This document shows, in pieces, positions 1 through 6,796 of a stretch of 7,491 nucleotides of DNA (its first letter is position 1; every line of letters begins with the position of its first letter). The position numbers and the translations under genes were made by a program. Location: positions 1 to 7,491 of the forward strand of contig JANXQE010000661.1 in assembly GCA_025356925.1 (NCBI GenBank), given 5' to 3'. Under the pieces are notes generated by a model. That model was not told the DNA's origin. It did no database searches and was given only the letters and a program-made list of their open reading frames with translations. Origin of the DNA: Limisphaerales bacterium. GTDB taxonomy: Bacteria; Verrucomicrobiota; Verrucomicrobiia; Limisphaerales; UBA8199.

Positions 1-79
1 GTAAGCCGCCTGGTTCGCTCGTTCAACAGTGGCCAGATGAGCCGAAACTTCTGCTTCAGCACGGCGATGGCGCTCATGC

Positions 80-535
80 GTGGCTGTTATACCACGCTTC
101 CCTTCGCTGTTGCTACCTTTATTTATTTACGCCTCCTTAGCGAGGGCATCCTTCGCCCGTGGGGGAGGTTCTTCTACCTGGGATGGGCTCTTCGGATTTG
201 GCGATCACCCTACCAATACGTGGGCCGTCCAACAAGCCCTCGCAGCCCAGTACAATGCGGGCAGTGACCCGGATCCGTTTCCCTCCGGCTGGGGCGGCTA
301 TGATAACGTAGAGACCGATTGTGCGCCCTTCGTGGATACGGAGTACCCCTTCACGTTCCAGGGCGGTGTGTTATCGCTCAGGCCGCCCGGTGGCGCGTTC
401 GGAGAACCAGTGACGTTCACCAAGCAGGGGTACGCCGTTTGGCGGGTTTATGATGTGGATAGCCAAGTATTTGCTCATGCCCACGCTCGACTGCGACGTC
501 GCGCTCAGCGCGGTGCCGCCGTACCACCTGGCTGA
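80..535 (+). CDS. Hypothetical exported protein, possibly frameshifted near its 3' end
   Basis: I do not recognise this protein. It would start at a GTG without a clear ribosome binding site. The first ~30 residues look like a signal peptide: an early Arg, then a hydrophobic run (SLLLPLFIYASLARA) with an AxA-like cleavage site. Residues ~30-125 read like a folded extracellular protein, with Trp, Gly, Asp, Tyr and two-residue Pro runs and GC-rich third codon positions. The last ~20 residues turn abruptly Arg/Ala-rich and look out of frame. Over 471-536 the next frame reads sensibly (MPTLDCDVALSAVPPYHLAE, then TAA) with strong GC at third positions, so a one-base indel near 465-475 is plausible. 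It lies directly upstream of the primase-helicase on the same strand; nothing shows that they act together. Bases 1-79 hold nothing I can support. Confidence 0.35.
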   Translation: MAVIPRFPSLLLPLFIYASLARASFARGGGSSTWDGLFGFGDHPTNTWAVQQALAAQYNAGSDPDPFPSGWGGYDNVETDCAPFVDTEYPFTFQGGVLSLRPPGGAFGEPVTFTKQGYAVWRVYDVDSQVFAHAHARLRRRAQRGAAVPPG

Positions 536-590
536 GTAACATTCCCTTCGGATACTGTCGCGTGGCCGGGCTGACTTCGGCCCGCTGCGA

Positions 591-3503
591 GTGGGCATCG
601 ACAGCAAATGGATTTCTCCTTACTGTGCCAGCGTGAATGCAGGCCCGTCAGAAAGCCCGTCTGGTGGCCGGACGGAAGGCCCCAAGCCCGTCGTGGGACA
701 AACCGACCGGGTCACAAACACCTCGGAACCAACAGCCAAAATCGCGTTATTTCGATCGCTGTTCCGGGGTAGGGAGGATGTGTACCCGATCCGCTTCGAA
801 AGCCGAAAAACCGGTCGAAGCGGTTACGCTCCAGCCTGCGCTAACGAGTGGGTACGCGGGCTGTGTGAGAAACCGCGCGTCAAGTGCGCGGTTTGCCAGA
901 ACCGCAGGTTGTTGCCTGTGACCGACGAAGTCGTGCGGTGGCACTTGTCCGGAAAGGATGATCGGGGACGAGACTTTGTGATTGGCGTGTATCCGATGCT
1001 GCCGGATGAGTCCTGCTATTTCCTGGCGATGGACTTCGACGGGCAACAGTGGCAGAAGGATGCGGAAGCGGTTTTGCATTGCTGTCGAATTTGGGCAGTC
1101 CCGGCCGCATTGGAACGTTCGCGCTCCGGCGATGGCGCCCATCTTTGGATATTCTTCACGGAGACGGTGCCGGCCCGCCTGGCGCGCAATCTCGGCTCCT
1201 TTCTTTTGACTGAGGCAATGGAGCACCGTCCGGATGTTGGGCTGGATTCTTATGACCGGCTTTTTCCCAACCAGGACACACTGCCCAAAGGTGGATTTGG
1301 AAACCTGATCGCGCTGCCGTTGCAGAAACACGCACGAGCCGGCAACAACAGCGTTTTCCTTAATGACCAGTTCAAGCCGCATGCGGATCAATGGGCATTT
1401 CTGGCCTCGATGGAACGTATCAGTAAGCGGCAGTGCGAGGCGATCGTGCGCGAGGCTGAAAGCAAAGGCAGCAGCACCGGCGTTCGTTCGGTCTTAGCTT
1501 TGGAGGCGGATGACGACGAACCGTGGACCGCTCCGCCATCTCGCCATCGAAAGGAACCGCCCATCCCGGATCCCTTACCCGACCGTGTTGAGTTGGTGCT
1601 CGGCGACCAGATCTATATCGGGAAGGAGAACCTGCCTCCGGCGCTGCGCAATCGGCTGGTTCGGCTGGCGGCGTTCCAAAACCCGGAATTTTACAGTGCT
1701 CAGTCTATGCGCCTGCCGGTCTACAACAAACCGCGAATTATCCACTGCGCGGAGGATCATCCACAACATATTGGATTGCCTCGCGGGTTATTCGGTGACG
1801 TGGAAGCCTTGTTGGCACGTTTGAAGATCAAGTCCGCACTGCGCGACGAGCGCTTCTCCGGAGCACCAGTAGCATTTTCTTTTAAGGGAGAGCTGCGCGC
1901 CGAGCAGATGGTTGCCGCCAGGGCGATGTTGGCGCACGAAACCGGCGTACTGGCGGCGACCACAGCTTTTGGCAAAACTGTGGTCGCCGCATGGTTGATC
2001 GCACAGCGTGGTGTCAACACGCTCATCCTGGTGCATCGCCAGCAGTTGCTTCAGCAGTGGGTGGAACGTTTGTCGACCTTCCTGGGATTGTCGAAAAAGG
2101 AGATCGGCCAGATTGGAGGCGGACGAAAAAGGATCACCGGAAACATTGACGTGGCGATCATGCAAAGCCTGGTGCGCAAAGGGGTCGTGAATGATCTGGT
2201 CGCAAACTACGGCCACCTGGTCGTGGACGAGTGCCATCACTTATCGGCCAGGAGTTGTGAGTTGGTCGCTCGAAGAACCAAAGCGCGTTATGTGGCCGGG
2301 TTGTCGGCTACGGTTACCCGTAAAGACGGGCACCATCCAATTATATTCATGCAGTGCGGGCCGGTTCGCTACCGGGTGAATGCTAAAGCACACGCCGCAA
2401 CGCACCCCTTTAATCATGTCGTCGTTGTGCGGCCGACGAATTTTCGAATGCTCGAACCGCCGGAGGAAGATCCGCGCCTCGAGTTTCAAGCTCTCTATCA
2501 AGCGCTTGCCACCGATTCGGCGCGAAATCAGTTAATCTGCGGGGATGTATTTGGAACGGTACGCGAGGGGCGCAAACCGCTGCTGTTGACCGAGCGCACC
2601 GAGCACCTGGGGACTCTGGCCGGACTGCTGGCAATCGAAATTCCCCATGTGATTACGCTGAAGGGAGGCATGGGAAAGAAGGACTTGCGAAACGCCTTGG
2701 ATCAACTGAACACACTTCCAGAGAAAGAACCCTGCGTGTTGCTCGCCACTGGAAAGTTTGTTGGCGAGGGTTTTGATCACCCGCGCCTGGATACGTTGTT
2801 CCTTACTCTGCCCGTTTCCTGGCGCGGCACCATTACCCAGTACGTTGGCCGTTTGCACCGACTGCATTCAGGCAAACGCGAGGTGCGGGTTTATGATTAT
2901 GCCGACCTGAACCTGCCGATGCTGGCGAGGATGTTCGACCGCCGTTGTCAGGGATACGAGGCCCTGGGGTATGCGATCCAGTTACCTGGCAGCGCGGTTC
3001 CCGGCTGGCCGGCCGAGGTGTCGCTGCCGATCGATCCGGAATGGAAGCGAGACTACGCCGCCAGCGTCCGACGGCTGGTGTGCGACGGCGTGGATGTTCC
3101 CCTGGCCGATCTATTCGTCCATTCTGCCTCTCGTTTTTCTCCCACCGCTGAAGGGGCCGCGCGGGCCAGGAGCGCAACCGAGGCTTTCCTGTACCGGCGG
3201 CTGGAGACTCTTCCCGAGATGACGGGCCGCTTCCGACTGAATGCAACTTTACCCATCCCTTTCGATGAAGCGGGAAACATGGAGGTTGACCTGCTCGATG
3301 CGGAATCACATCTCGCGATCGAAATAGACGGCCTTCAACACTTGGCGGACACCGATGCCTACCGCCGTGATCGCCGCAAAGATACTCTCCTGCAGGAAAG
3401 CGGCTATCTTGTGCTTCGTTTCCTGGCGGAGGATGTCGGCAAGAGATTGGACCACGTATTGGATACTCTCACACGCATCCTCGCGCGCCGAGAACGAGGA
3501 TAG
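591..3503 (+). CDS. TOTE-type primase - SF2 helicase - DUF559-like nuclease fusion protein
   Basis: This is a 970-residue multidomain protein. Residues ~50-280 match the archaeo-eukaryotic primase domain of TOTE conflict systems. They include a Cys cluster (C83, C92, C99, C102), the catalytic DFD at 148-150 in a strand, the sxH-type motif GAHLW at 182-186, and a conserved block DSYDRLFPNQDT at 219-230. Residues ~330-430 form a linking domain as in SSL2/XPB-like helicases. The helicase follows: Walker A TTAFGKT 457-463, DECH 546-549, SAT 572-574, motif V near 723-738 and arginine finger QYVGRLHR 750-757. Residues ~864-960 resemble DUF559/Vsr-like PD-(D/E)xK nucleases: E864, D900, EID 911-913, QH 916-917, a basic patch 925-931 and a GYLVLRF strand. 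The family is predicted to act against mobile DNA; that role is inferred here. The start is uncertain: GTG 591, 636 and 693 are in frame with no strong ribosome site, and the first ~49 residues have no domain. Confidence 0.9.
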   Translation: MGIDSKWISPYCASVNAGPSESPSGGRTEGPKPVVGQTDRVTNTSEPTAKIALFRSLFRGREDVYPIRFESRKTGRSGYAPACANEWVRGLCEKPRVKCAVCQNRRLLPVTDEVVRWHLSGKDDRGRDFVIGVYPMLPDESCYFLAMDFDGQQWQKDAEAVLHCCRIWAVPAALERSRSGDGAHLWIFFTETVPARLARNLGSFLLTEAMEHRPDVGLDSYDRLFPNQDTLPKGGFGNLIALPLQKHARAGNNSVFLNDQFKPHADQWAFLASMERISKRQCEAIVREAESKGSSTGVRSVLALEADDDEPWTAPPSRHRKEPPIPDPLPDRVELVLGDQIYIGKENLPPALRNRLVRLAAFQNPEFYSAQSMRLPVYNKPRIIHCAEDHPQHIGLPRGLFGDVEALLARLKIKSALRDERFSGAPVAFSFKGELRAEQMVAARAMLAHETGVLAATTAFGKTVVAAWLIAQRGVNTLILVHRQQLLQQWVERLSTFLGLSKKEIGQIGGGRKRITGNIDVAIMQSLVRKGVVNDLVANYGHLVVDECHHLSARSCELVARRTKARYVAGLSATVTRKDGHHPIIFMQCGPVRYRVNAKAHAATHPFNHVVVVRPTNFRMLEPPEEDPRLEFQALYQALATDSARNQLICGDVFGTVREGRKPLLLTERTEHLGTLAGLLAIEIPHVITLKGGMGKKDLRNALDQLNTLPEKEPCVLLATGKFVGEGFDHPRLDTLFLTLPVSWRGTITQYVGRLHRLHSGKREVRVYDYADLNLPMLARMFDRRCQGYEALGYAIQLPGSAVPGWPAEVSLPIDPEWKRDYAASVRRLVCDGVDVPLADLFVHSASRFSPTAEGAARARSATEAFLYRRLETLPEMTGRFRLNATLPIPFDEAGNMEVDLLDAESHLAIEIDGLQHLADTDAYRRDRRKDTLLQESGYLVLRFLAEDVGKRLDHVLDTLTRILARRERG

Positions 3504-3515
3504 GTGTTCGAACAC
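3504..3515. repeat. Perfect 12-bp palindrome next to the primase-helicase stop codon
   Basis: GTGTTCGAACAC is its own reverse complement and begins at the base after the TAG stop (3501-3503). It sits in the 55-base gap between two convergent genes. It could be a protein-binding site or part of a termination region. With no spacer it would make a poor RNA hairpin, so a DNA-binding site is the likelier reading if it means anything. A single short palindrome can occur by chance. Confidence 0.4.
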
Positions 3516-3526
3516 GGACCATCGAC

Positions 3527-3547
3527 CTTCTGATCATTTTTCAGAAG
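3527..3547. terminator. Candidate hairpin between convergent genes
   Basis: CTTCTGA at 3527-3533 pairs perfectly with TCAGAAG at 3541-3547 across a 7-base loop. The position, between the stop codons of two convergent genes, fits a bidirectional transcription end. No T-run follows the stem on either strand; the T's lie in the loop. It is therefore not a classical intrinsic terminator. Confidence 0.4.
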
Positions 3548-3558
3548 CTCCCAGCGTG

Positions 3559-4833
3559 TCAGACAGGTGTGCCACCTGAGAGAGCCTGTCTGTTAGCTTC
3601 AGCTTTCAAACGCTGCCGCTCGGCCGCCTTCGCAAAGGGGTAATACACCACCATGGCAATCCCGATCGAGATCGCCCCCCAGACCGCGGCTTTCCAGTCT
3701 CCGCCGGTCACGAGGTAATGCCCGATGATGGGCGGGGTAGTCCAGGGGACGTTCACGAACGGCTTGTGAATCACGCCCCATTGCATGAGCAGATAGGTGC
3801 TGGCCGTCAGGATCAGCGCGTTGAGGATGTACGGAACCATGAAGATGGGGTTCAACACGATCGGGAAACCAAAGAATATGGGCTCGTTGATCTGAAAGAT
3901 CTGCGTCGGCAACGACAGCCGGCTGACCTTGCGGTAGCCGGGTTCCTTCGAGTTCCACATGACCAGCGCGAGCGCGATGGTTGCCCCGGTTCCCCCCACG
4001 TTGACGAAGGCGGTGAAGAACCCGTAGGCGGTGACATACGGCAGGGGCTGGCCGTGGCTCACGGCCTCGACGTTCGCCGTCAGGTACTGGAGGAAGATGG
4101 GGGCGACGATCGCGTCCATGGCGTTGTCGCCGTTGATGCCCACGGACCAGAGCAGCGTGACGAGGAAAGCGTAACAAAGGATGCCGGGGAGGGTGTTCAG
4201 GGCGAAGACCAGTGGTTTGAAAGCGGTTTGCACGAGGTGATCGATGTCCACCCCGAACACAAACCGGATCACCCAAAACACCACCACCAGGAAGAACAAC
4301 GGAACGAGCGACAGGAACGACTCATACACGATCGAAGGCACGTTCTCCGGCAGCTTCACGACCATATTGTGGTCGGTGAAAAATTTCTGCACCCGGACAG
4401 AGACCAGCGCGATGATGATCGCAGTGAACAACCCCTTGGAACCGAGGTTGTCCATCGAGAACGCGATATCCTCCGGCTTCGCGCCGAGCCGGAGCTGGAT
4501 CATCAGAAAGACCAGGGTGGCGATGGTGGCGCTGACGATGGCTTCCTGCTTCAGCCGTTTGCCCAGATCGTAACCGATGGCGAAGCACACAAAAACCGAG
4601 AGCAGCCCGAACGTGGCGGTGACTGGGACCTGCAACAACCCGAGGTAAGGCTGGACGATTTTGTCCCACCCGCTCATGGGCAAAAAAGAGATGATGATAA
4701 AGAGCCCGCCAATGATCGTGAGCGGGACCACCGAAACCATACCCGCGCGGATAGCGGACAGCCAGGTGTTCTCACTCAGAGCCGTGAGGGGCGGCACGAC
4801 GTATTTGTTCAGCCACGCGGTCGCGTTGGTCAC
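3559..4833 (-). CDS. PTS sugar permease subunit EIIC, lactose/cellobiose family
   Basis: This is an integral membrane permease of 424 residues, a usual length for the lactose/cellobiose (diacetylchitobiose) EIIC family. Such subunits carry a beta-linked disaccharide or other sugar across the membrane while a partner EIIB phosphorylates it. About eight to ten hydrophobic stretches are visible, for example 27-51, 72-88, 98-114, 169-193, 205-229, 266-291 and 318-350. Family signatures are WSVGINGDN at 229-237 and the substrate-site motif INEPIFFGFP at 315-324. The tail after ~400 is charged and cytoplasmic. In many relatives the first motif is GIHG with a sugar-contacting His; here N234 stands at that place. 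The start is GTG at 4833-4831, overlapping the aminotransferase stop as GTGA, which implies translational coupling. No EIIA or EIIB domain is fused or adjacent. The substrate is not determined; cellobiose, chitobiose or another amino sugar is possible. Confidence 0.92.
   Translation of the reverse strand: MTNATAWLNKYVVPPLTALSENTWLSAIRAGMVSVVPLTIIGGLFIIISFLPMSGWDKIVQPYLGLLQVPVTATFGLLSVFVCFAIGYDLGKRLKQEAIVSATIATLVFLMIQLRLGAKPEDIAFSMDNLGSKGLFTAIIIALVSVRVQKFFTDHNMVVKLPENVPSIVYESFLSLVPLFFLVVVFWVIRFVFGVDIDHLVQTAFKPLVFALNTLPGILCYAFLVTLLWSVGINGDNAMDAIVAPIFLQYLTANVEAVSHGQPLPYVTAYGFFTAFVNVGGTGATIALALVMWNSKEPGYRKVSRLSLPTQIFQINEPIFFGFPIVLNPIFMVPYILNALILTASTYLLMQWGVIHKPFVNVPWTTPPIIGHYLVTGGDWKAAVWGAISIGIAMVVYYPFAKAAERQRLKAEANRQALSGGTPV
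3560..3592 (-). other. Inverted repeat over the stop codon of the EIIC gene
   Basis: CAGACAGG at 3560-3567 pairs with CCTGTCTG at 3585-3592, an 8-bp stem whose arm covers most of the TGA stop (3559-3561). A competing inner stem, CAGGTG at 3564-3569 with CACCTG at 3573-3578, uses part of the same arm. Either could stabilise the 3' end of the minus-strand transcript or help termination together with the hairpin at 3527-3547. No T-run follows. Confidence 0.35.
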
Positions 4834-6089
4834 AGCACCCCTTTCCCGAATTCATTCCACCAGCGAGCCAAGGCGTTGCGATTCTCGTAAATCTTCTCAA
4901 ACGCGTCGGCGATGTCGTCCATGTCGGCATGGCTGCCGAGGAGGAGGTTCTGGCCGAGCCAGGCGCATTGTTCGCCGCAGACGAGATCGCTGTTGGGGCA
5001 ACGGACCATGCGGTAATCGAGCTTGCCGGAAGCGCCAGGGAGATAGGGGCCAAACGCCCGGTTACGGAACATTGGCTGTTGCGGCAAGGAGAAACCGTAA
5101 CCTGGGGAGCACGGGACCCCCTCGGACTGGAGCGCCTTGATGACCGCGGCGCGCGGCGCACCGAAGGACTGGCGGTCGATGCGCAGCATGAACAGGTGAT
5201 AGCTGTGCCGGGTGCAATCCGCGTTGCGTTTCTGCGGGTAAACGCCCGGCAGCGCGGCAATCCGGCCCGCCAGGTATTGCCCGTTGCGATCCCGGGTTTT
5301 GGTCTGCGACTCCAAACGGTCGAGCTGACAGTTGAGAACGGCAGACTGGAATTCGCTCAGGCGATAGTTGCCCGAGATCACATGATGCTCATACCAGACG
5401 CCGGTCGGGACGCGCCCGCAGTTGTGGATCGAGCGGCAGGAATCCGCCAGAGCGTCGTCGTTTGTGGTGATGATACCTCCTTCACCCGATGTCAGGTTCT
5501 TGCTGGATTGGAACGAGAACGACGCAACGTCCCCAAGAGAGCCCGCAGGGCGGTTCCGCCAGAGGGCGGCGTGCGCGTGGGCGGCATCTTCGAGGACCAG
5601 CAGCTTTCGCCTCCTGGCAAGGGCCAGGATGGCGCGCATGTCGGCCGGTTGGCCGGCGAAGTGGACCGGGATGATGGCGCGCGTGCGAGTCGTGATGGCG
5701 GCCTCGACCGCCTTCGGATCCAAGTTGAACGTGTCGAGGTCGATATCGGCAAAGACGGGAACGGCGTTCGCCTCGATCACGGCGGAAGCGGTCGAGAAGA
5801 AAGTGTATGACGGGAGGATGACTTCCTCTCCGGCACGGATGCCTGCCGCGACGAGCGCGAGCCGGAGGGAAACCGTGCCGTTAACGACGGCAATGCCGTG
5901 TTGGCAGCCGTGCAGGCCGGCGAAGCGCCGCTCGAACTCCGCGGTTTCCGGTCCGTCCAGACGCCCCCACTTGCCGCTGCGGAGCGTGCGCAGCAGCCTC
6001 TTTTCTTCCGGCTTCCCGAACACCGGCCACGATGTGAAGGGCTTAGTACGAGCCGGCGTTCCACCGAGTAGCGCGAGTGTCTGTGACAT
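4830..6089 (-). CDS. DegT/DnrJ/EryC1/StrS-family PLP-dependent aminotransferase
   Basis: The 419-residue protein has the full length of the DegT/DnrJ/EryC1/StrS family. These soluble enzymes transfer an amino group, usually from glutamate or glutamine, to a keto-sugar or keto-cyclitol using pyridoxal phosphate. Visible signatures are the N-terminal SGKWGRLDGPET at 38-49, the phosphate-binding NGTVSL at 70-75, ILPSYTFFSTA at 91-101, the cofactor-contacting Asp in LEDAAHAH (D168), the Schiff-base lysine K197 in FSFQSSKNLTSGEGG, and GNYRLSEFQSA at 240-250. All key residues are present, so it should be active. The start is ATG at 6089-6087, with no clear Shine-Dalgarno sequence. It lies 51 bases after the acetyltransferase stop; that gap holds no strong hairpin. 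It overlaps the permease start by four bases. Members with similar N-termini make amino-sugars or aminocyclitols, but the substrate cannot be assigned. Confidence 0.92.
   Translation of the reverse strand: MSQTLALLGGTPARTKPFTSWPVFGKPEEKRLLRTLRSGKWGRLDGPETAEFERRFAGLHGCQHGIAVVNGTVSLRLALVAAGIRAGEEVILPSYTFFSTASAVIEANAVPVFADIDLDTFNLDPKAVEAAITTRTRAIIPVHFAGQPADMRAILALARRRKLLVLEDAAHAHAALWRNRPAGSLGDVASFSFQSSKNLTSGEGGIITTNDDALADSCRSIHNCGRVPTGVWYEHHVISGNYRLSEFQSAVLNCQLDRLESQTKTRDRNGQYLAGRIAALPGVYPQKRNADCTRHSYHLFMLRIDRQSFGAPRAAVIKALQSEGVPCSPGYGFSLPQQPMFRNRAFGPYLPGASGKLDYRMVRCPNSDLVCGEQCAWLGQNLLLGSHADMDDIADAFEKIYENRNALARWWNEFGKGVL
4838..4844 (-). promoter_or_regulatory. Ribosome binding site for the EIIC gene
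   Basis: On the minus strand AAAGGGG ends four bases before the GTG start at 4833. It lies inside the last codons of the aminotransferase gene. It is the clearest purine-rich ribosome site among the plausible starts in this window and supports GTG as the start of the permease, with reinitiation after the upstream stop. Confidence 0.6.
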
Positions 6090-6140
6090 AGGATGATCGT
6101 GTTTGGTCGAGAGCGAATAAAACCGAATCCGGGGCGGGGC

Positions 6141-6770
6141 TCAAGGTCGCAAACTTTTGCCCATGTAAATGCAGCCGTCGTTTCCCGAGCCCACTCGCAG
6201 CAAATCGCGGAAACCGAGGCGCTGGTAAAAGCCATACGCCGTCGTGTTCATCATGCTGACCCCGAGGTGCGTGCCGGGGCAACCGCGTTGACAAAGCGTG
6301 TCCATCACCTGCTCCAGCATGCGCCGCCCGAAGCCGCGCCCCTGCGCCCTGGGCAACAGGTCAATGTGCAAGTGGGCAGGGTAATCTTCATAGGGCTCGG
6401 GCGTGGTGTAATCGGGGTGATGATACCAGGAATAAACGGTCTGCGCGCGGGTCCATTGAGCGGGGTCGCCCTGGGGCTCGGGGAAACGGGCGCACAAATC
6501 CGTCCGCCACTCCGCCTCGTAACGGGCATAAAATGCCCGCGAATCAAATGCCCCCAGGGCGTAGCCGCAGATGCCCTCCGCATCCTCCAGGATTAGACTC
6601 AGTTCCAGCTCGTAAGCGAGGTACGGTCCGACAAAGATTCGGCCCAAAGCGTCGGGATCTTCGCGGTAGAATGGCTCGCCGTCCTTGCCGAAATCCCCGG
6701 TCTTCAGGCAGACATAATAAGCGCCCGGCCGATCGCCGGCGCGGGCGGGACGAATGGTGCAATCGTTCAT
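6141..6770 (-). CDS. GNAT acetyltransferase related to the C-terminal domain of O-GlcNAcase
   Basis: This 209-residue GNAT-fold protein should transfer acetyl from acetyl-CoA. It starts with the usual first strand (CTIRPARAGD, 4-13). It has EGICGYALGAFD at 65-76, HLHIDLLPRAQGRGFGRRM at 133-151 containing the pyrophosphate-binding loop Q143-x-x-G146-x-G148, and the closing N175/GFYQRLGF element at 180-187. From memory, human O-GlcNAcase has nearly the same words in its acetyltransferase-like tail, including TIRP and EGICGYALG. The gene follows the GH84 gene by 26 bases in the same direction, which is where the two domains join in the human protein. ATG at 6770-6768 is the first usable start in the frame. 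The ribosome site is weak. The acceptor is unknown; a free amino-sugar, amino acid or protein lysine is possible. Confidence 0.88.
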   Translation of the reverse strand: MNDCTIRPARAGDRPGAYYVCLKTGDFGKDGEPFYREDPDALGRIFVGPYLAYELELSLILEDAEGICGYALGAFDSRAFYARYEAEWRTDLCARFPEPQGDPAQWTRAQTVYSWYHHPDYTTPEPYEDYPAHLHIDLLPRAQGRGFGRRMLEQVMDTLCQRGCPGTHLGVSMMNTTAYGFYQRLGFRDLLRVGSGNDGCIYMGKSLRP

Positions 6771-6796
6771 AGTATCAACGTTTTGGCGGGTTGAGT

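Noticed and set aside
747..1391. Minus-strand open frame of 214 residues inside the primase region
   Set aside because: It lies wholly opposite conserved primase motifs, and its own sequence shows no recognisable domain.
3718..4890. Plus-strand open frame of 390 residues opposite the EIIC gene
   Set aside because: Its translation is a run of Asp, Arg, Gln and His residues without domains, typical of the antisense of a GC-rich membrane protein gene. The opposite strand encodes a clear EIIC permease.
4929..5810. Plus-strand open frame of 293 residues opposite the aminotransferase gene
   Set aside because: It shows no family motif and is rich in Arg, Gly, Asp and Val. It mirrors a DegT-family gene with all catalytic motifs intact.
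6090..6140. Weak CCGGATTCGG-TTTT hairpin between the acetyltransferase and aminotransferase genes as a terminator
   Set aside because: The stem is only about three base pairs around a four-base loop, too weak to call; the two genes are probably read through.
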